Source: DASSUW01 sp963844405
GTDB taxonomy: Bacteria; Actinomycetota; Thermoleophilia; Solirubrobacterales; Solirubrobacteraceae
Direction: 5' to 3'
NCBI GenBank assembly: GCA_963844405.1
Contig: CAWJNZ010000007.1
Span: 558,001 to 622,000, forward strand
Length of the DNA: 64,000 nucleotides
Each line of letters starts with the position of its first letter. Positions within the stretch are counted from its first letter, which is position 1. The notes beneath the pieces are model-generated. The model saw only the letters and a list, made by a program, of their open reading frames with translations, made no database searches and was not told the origin of the DNA. This document shows positions 60,787-64,000 of the stretch, piece by piece. The translations under genes and the position numbers were made by a program.

Positions 60787-61872
60787 ATGGCCCGTTGGCG
60801 ACCGCCGCCGCTCGTCGTCGACTCCCTGCTCGCGATCGCGCTCGCGCTGCTCTCGGTCAGCACGATCGAGCCCGCGCAGCCGGTCGGTGCCGACGAGTCG
60901 GAGATCCCCGTCGCGCTGGTGGTGCTCACCGCGCTCGCCACGCTGCCCCTCGCGCTGCGGCGGCGCCGCCCGCTCGCGGTCCTCGTCGTCACGCTCGCCG
61001 CCGCGCTGGCGGCCACCTACGTCCACGACGCGTTCGTCTTCCCCGGCCCGCTGGTCGCGCTCTACACGGTCGCCAAGTACGTGGGCCGGCCGCGCTCGCT
61101 GTACGCCGCGGCGGGGACGGCCGGCGCGCTCGTGCTCCACGTGCTCGCCATCGAGTCGCTCGGCGTCTGGGAGCTGCTGGCCATCTACGCGCTGTTCGGC
61201 GCCGCCTGGCTGCTCGGCGACAACGTCCGCACGCGCCGCGAGCGCGCCGTGGCGACCCTGAAGCGCGCCGCCGCCGAGGAGCAGGCGCGGATCGCGCGCG
61301 AGTTGCACGACGTTATCGGCCACAGCGTGAGCGTGATGACGATCCAGGCGGCGGCCGCCGGCGACGCCTTCGACAGCCGGCCCGCCCAGGTCCGCGAGGC
61401 GCTGCAGGCGATCGAGGACACGGGGCGCGAGACGCTCGGCGAGCTGCGCCGGCTGCTGGGGCGGGTGCGGCCGGACGAGGCGTTCGCCCCCGCGCCGGGG
61501 CTCGGCAGCCTCGACGCGCTGGCCGAGCGCGTGCGCGGCGCCGGCCTCGCCGTCGAGCTGACCGGCGACCCGCCGGACACCCTGCCGCCCAGCATCGACG
61601 TGTCCGCGTACCGCATCGTGCAGGAGGCGCTCACCAACACGCTCAAGCACGCCGGCGCCACGACCGCCCGCGTCCACGTCGAGCAGAGGAACGGCGCGCT
61701 CGAGATCGACGTCGTCGACGACGGGCAGGGCGCAACCCACGTCAGGGAGGGCCGCGGCCTCGTGGGCATGCGCGAGCGCACCGCCGCCTTCGGCGGCGAC
61801 CTTCAAACGGGTCCTGCGCCCGGAGGCGGCTTCAAGGTCCACGCCCGCATCCCGCTCGAAGAGGCGCCATGA
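60787..61872 (+). CDS. Membrane sensor histidine kinase (NarL-type, HisKA_3)
   Basis: A 361-aa protein with about four to five membrane helices in the first 145 residues and little extracellular sequence, so it probably senses membrane stress. HisKA_3 has the phosphorylated His174 in ARIARELHDVIGHSVSVMTI; HATPase has EALTNTLKHAGATTARVHVE, VVDDGQGAT and GRGLVGMRERTAAFGGDL. Overlap (ATGA) with the response regulator. Confidence 0.9.
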   Translation: MARWRPPPLVVDSLLAIALALLSVSTIEPAQPVGADESEIPVALVVLTALATLPLALRRRRPLAVLVVTLAAALAATYVHDAFVFPGPLVALYTVAKYVGRPRSLYAAAGTAGALVLHVLAIESLGVWELLAIYALFGAAWLLGDNVRTRRERAVATLKRAAAEEQARIARELHDVIGHSVSVMTIQAAAAGDAFDSRPAQVREALQAIEDTGRETLGELRRLLGRVRPDEAFAPAPGLGSLDALAERVRGAGLAVELTGDPPDTLPPSIDVSAYRIVQEALTNTLKHAGATTARVHVEQRNGALEIDVVDDGQGATHVREGRGLVGMRERTAAFGGDLQTGPAPGGGFKVHARIPLEEAP

Positions 61873-62522
61873 TCCGTGTCCTGCTCGTCGACGACCAGGC
61901 GCTCGTGCGCAGCGGCTTCCGGCTGATCCTCGAGACGCGCGAGGACCTCGAGGTCGTCGGCGAGGCGGAGGACGGCAGCCAGGTGGTCGACCTCGCGCGC
62001 CGCCTCAAGCCCGACGTGATCCTGATGGACGTCCGCATGCCGAAGGTCGACGGCGTCGAGGCGACCCGCCGGCTCGCGGCGATCGGCTCGCAGGCGCGCG
62101 TGCTCATCCTCACGACGTTCGACCTCGACGAGTACGTCTACGAGGCGATCCGCGCGGGCGCGAGCGGCTTCCTGCTCAAGGACGTCCAGCCCGCGCAGCT
62201 CGTCGACGCCGTCCGCGTCGTGGCGTCGGGCGAGGCGATGCTCGCCCCCACCGTCACCCGTCGGCTGCTCGAGCACTTCGCCGGAACGCTGCCCGGCAAC
62301 GAGCGGCCGCGGGAGCTCGGCCGGCTGACCGAGCGCGAGCTGGAGATCCTCACGCTGCTCGCCGACGGGCTCTCCAACGCCGAGCTCGCCGACCAGCTTT
62401 TCCTCAGCGAGACGACCGTCAAGACCCACGTCTCGAGCGTGCTGCGCAAGCTCGGGCTGCGCGACCGGGTTCAGGCGGTCGTGCTCGCGCACCGGGCCGG
62501 GCTCGTGCGACCTCCTTCCTGA
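61869..62522 (+). CDS. LuxR/NarL-family response regulator
   Basis: A 217-aa protein. The receiver domain (IRVLLVDDQALVRSGFRLIL) has phospho-acceptor D54 in DVILMDVRMPKVDGVEATRR and K in GFLLKDVQPAQLVDAVRVV. The C-terminal HTH is LTERELEILTLLADGLSNAE through TVKTHVSSVLRKLGLRDRVQ. It is the partner of the kinase upstream; likely targets include the ABC exporter genes that follow. Confidence 0.95.
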   Translation: MIRVLLVDDQALVRSGFRLILETREDLEVVGEAEDGSQVVDLARRLKPDVILMDVRMPKVDGVEATRRLAAIGSQARVLILTTFDLDEYVYEAIRAGASGFLLKDVQPAQLVDAVRVVASGEAMLAPTVTRRLLEHFAGTLPGNERPRELGRLTERELEILTLLADGLSNAELADQLFLSETTVKTHVSSVLRKLGLRDRVQAVVLAHRAGLVRPPS

Positions 62523-62574
62523 GGAGGAGCGGGACCATGCTCGCGGCGGAGGGGCCGGGCCGTACGGTCCGGCC

Positions 62575-63485
<911 letters not shown>

Positions 63486-63489
<4 letters not shown>

Positions 63490-64000
63490 GGCTCGTCAGC
63501 GCCGAGCTCCTGAAGCTGCGCCGCCGGACCGGGCTGGTGACCGCCACGCTGGGCGTGACGGTCGTGCCGGCGATCCTCGTGCAGGCGTTCGACGCCGGGT
63601 TCACCGAGGGCTTCGGCGTGATCGCCATGCTCACCGTGGTGGCCGGCATCCTCGTCGGGGCCAGCGTCGGCACGGCCGACGAGACGTCCGGCGTCTTCCG
63701 CGACCTCGTGGTCACGGGCCGCTCGCGGCTCGACCTCTTCATGGCGCGCGTGCCGGCGGGCCTGGCGCTCGTCCTGCTCGCGGCCGCGGCCGGCTTCGCG
63801 CTGATCGCCGAGGGCGACAAGCTCGTCGAGTGCGCCGCCTGGCTGGCGCTGGTGGGCGCGACCAGCTATGCGCTCTCGCTCGGCGTGGCGACCCTCGTGG
63901 GCTCGCCCGGTCAGGCGATCGCGATGCTGCTCGCCCTGTGGCTCGTGGTGACGCCGTTCGTGCAGAACGTCGAGTCGCTCGCCTGGCTGCAGGACGGACT
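63486..64000 (+). CDS. ABC-2 type exporter permease, 3' end off window
   Basis: The frame from ATG 63486 overlaps the ATPase stop (ATGA) and is open to the window edge, 171 codons. It starts MRLVSAELLKLRRRTGLVTA as ABC-2 permeases do, followed by hydrophobic helices (FGVIAMLTVVAGILVGASVG, PAGLALVLLAAAAGFALIAE, GQAIAMLLALWLVVTPFVQN). It would form the membrane part of the exporter. The remaining helices lie beyond the window. Confidence 0.85.

Overview
The window is 64 kb of very GC-rich DNA with strong third-position G/C bias. GTG and TTG starts are frequent, ATGA-type gene overlaps are common, and several promoters look leaderless. The gene families (SufBCDSU with an Rrf2 regulator, CGNR/ABATE regulator, WYL regulator, circularly permuted ATP-grasp, YbdK-type ligase, sigma factor followed by an Ig-like secreted protein) suggest a soil actinomycete, most likely of the class Thermoleophilia (Solirubrobacterales). 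That placement is inference from gene content only.

Layout. 1-7 kb: tail of a DUF234-type ATPase/nuclease-like gene, an ECF-like sigma factor with a built-in zinc-finger and membrane tail, then a decayed or error-ridden stretch (secreted Ig-like protein, conserved secreted protein, LysM protein, O-methyltransferase) around one intact ParA/MinD-like ATPase. 7-11 kb (minus): subtilase with a WSGRR repeat tail, overlapping a GGDEF-EAL membrane protein. 11-15 kb (minus): tightly overlapped operon of a CCG-domain Fe-S protein, a GlcD-like FAD oxidase, an unknown 86-aa protein and an LLM-class flavin oxidoreductase. 15-24 kb: YbaK-like deacylase, broken cheW, azlCD with a divergent CGNR regulator, MFS exporter, BBE-type FAD oxidase, LuxR/TPR regulator and a secreted PQQ-propeller protein.

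24-27 kb (minus): Rieske-sufB-sufD. 27-31 kb: circularly permuted ATP-grasp, class-I GATase-like peptidase, a roughly 165-nt giant imperfect hairpin, a GCS2 carboxylate-amine ligase and a secreted trypsin-like protease; the ligase/hydrolase trio is a candidate for an undescribed gamma-glutamyl or amide metabolite system. 31-42.4 kb: LacI regulator with two perfect palindromic operators 117 bp apart, driving a 10-gene inositol operon (iolE, ABC importer, Gfo/Idh/MocA dehydrogenase, iolG, SDR, iolC, iolD, iolB) in which every junction overlaps.

42.5-53 kb: unknown membrane protein, SnoaL-like protein, WYL regulator with a VOC protein, frameshifted PHP phosphatase, HhH-GPD protein, Tat-exported cyclase-family protein with an MBL-like partner, the second suf locus (rrf2-sufC-sufS-sufU) and a GNAT acetyltransferase. 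53.06-53.83 kb: three REP-like palindromes directly upstream of a REP-associated tyrosine transposase (RAYT). 53.7-58.8 kb (minus): seven-gene overlapped operon with GntR regulator, cyclase-family hydrolase, three-component molybdenum hydroxylase whose large subunit is split into two genes, and an EthD-like protein; probably catabolism of an N-heterocycle or related compound. 58.9-64 kb: typA/bipA, a two-component system and an ABC exporter running off the end.

A recurring feature is single-base frameshifts in otherwise well-conserved genes, very dense at 2.1-7.0 kb and isolated near 16.35 kb and 47.1 kb. Either real decay or sequence error could explain them. No tRNA, rRNA or CRISPR array was seen.
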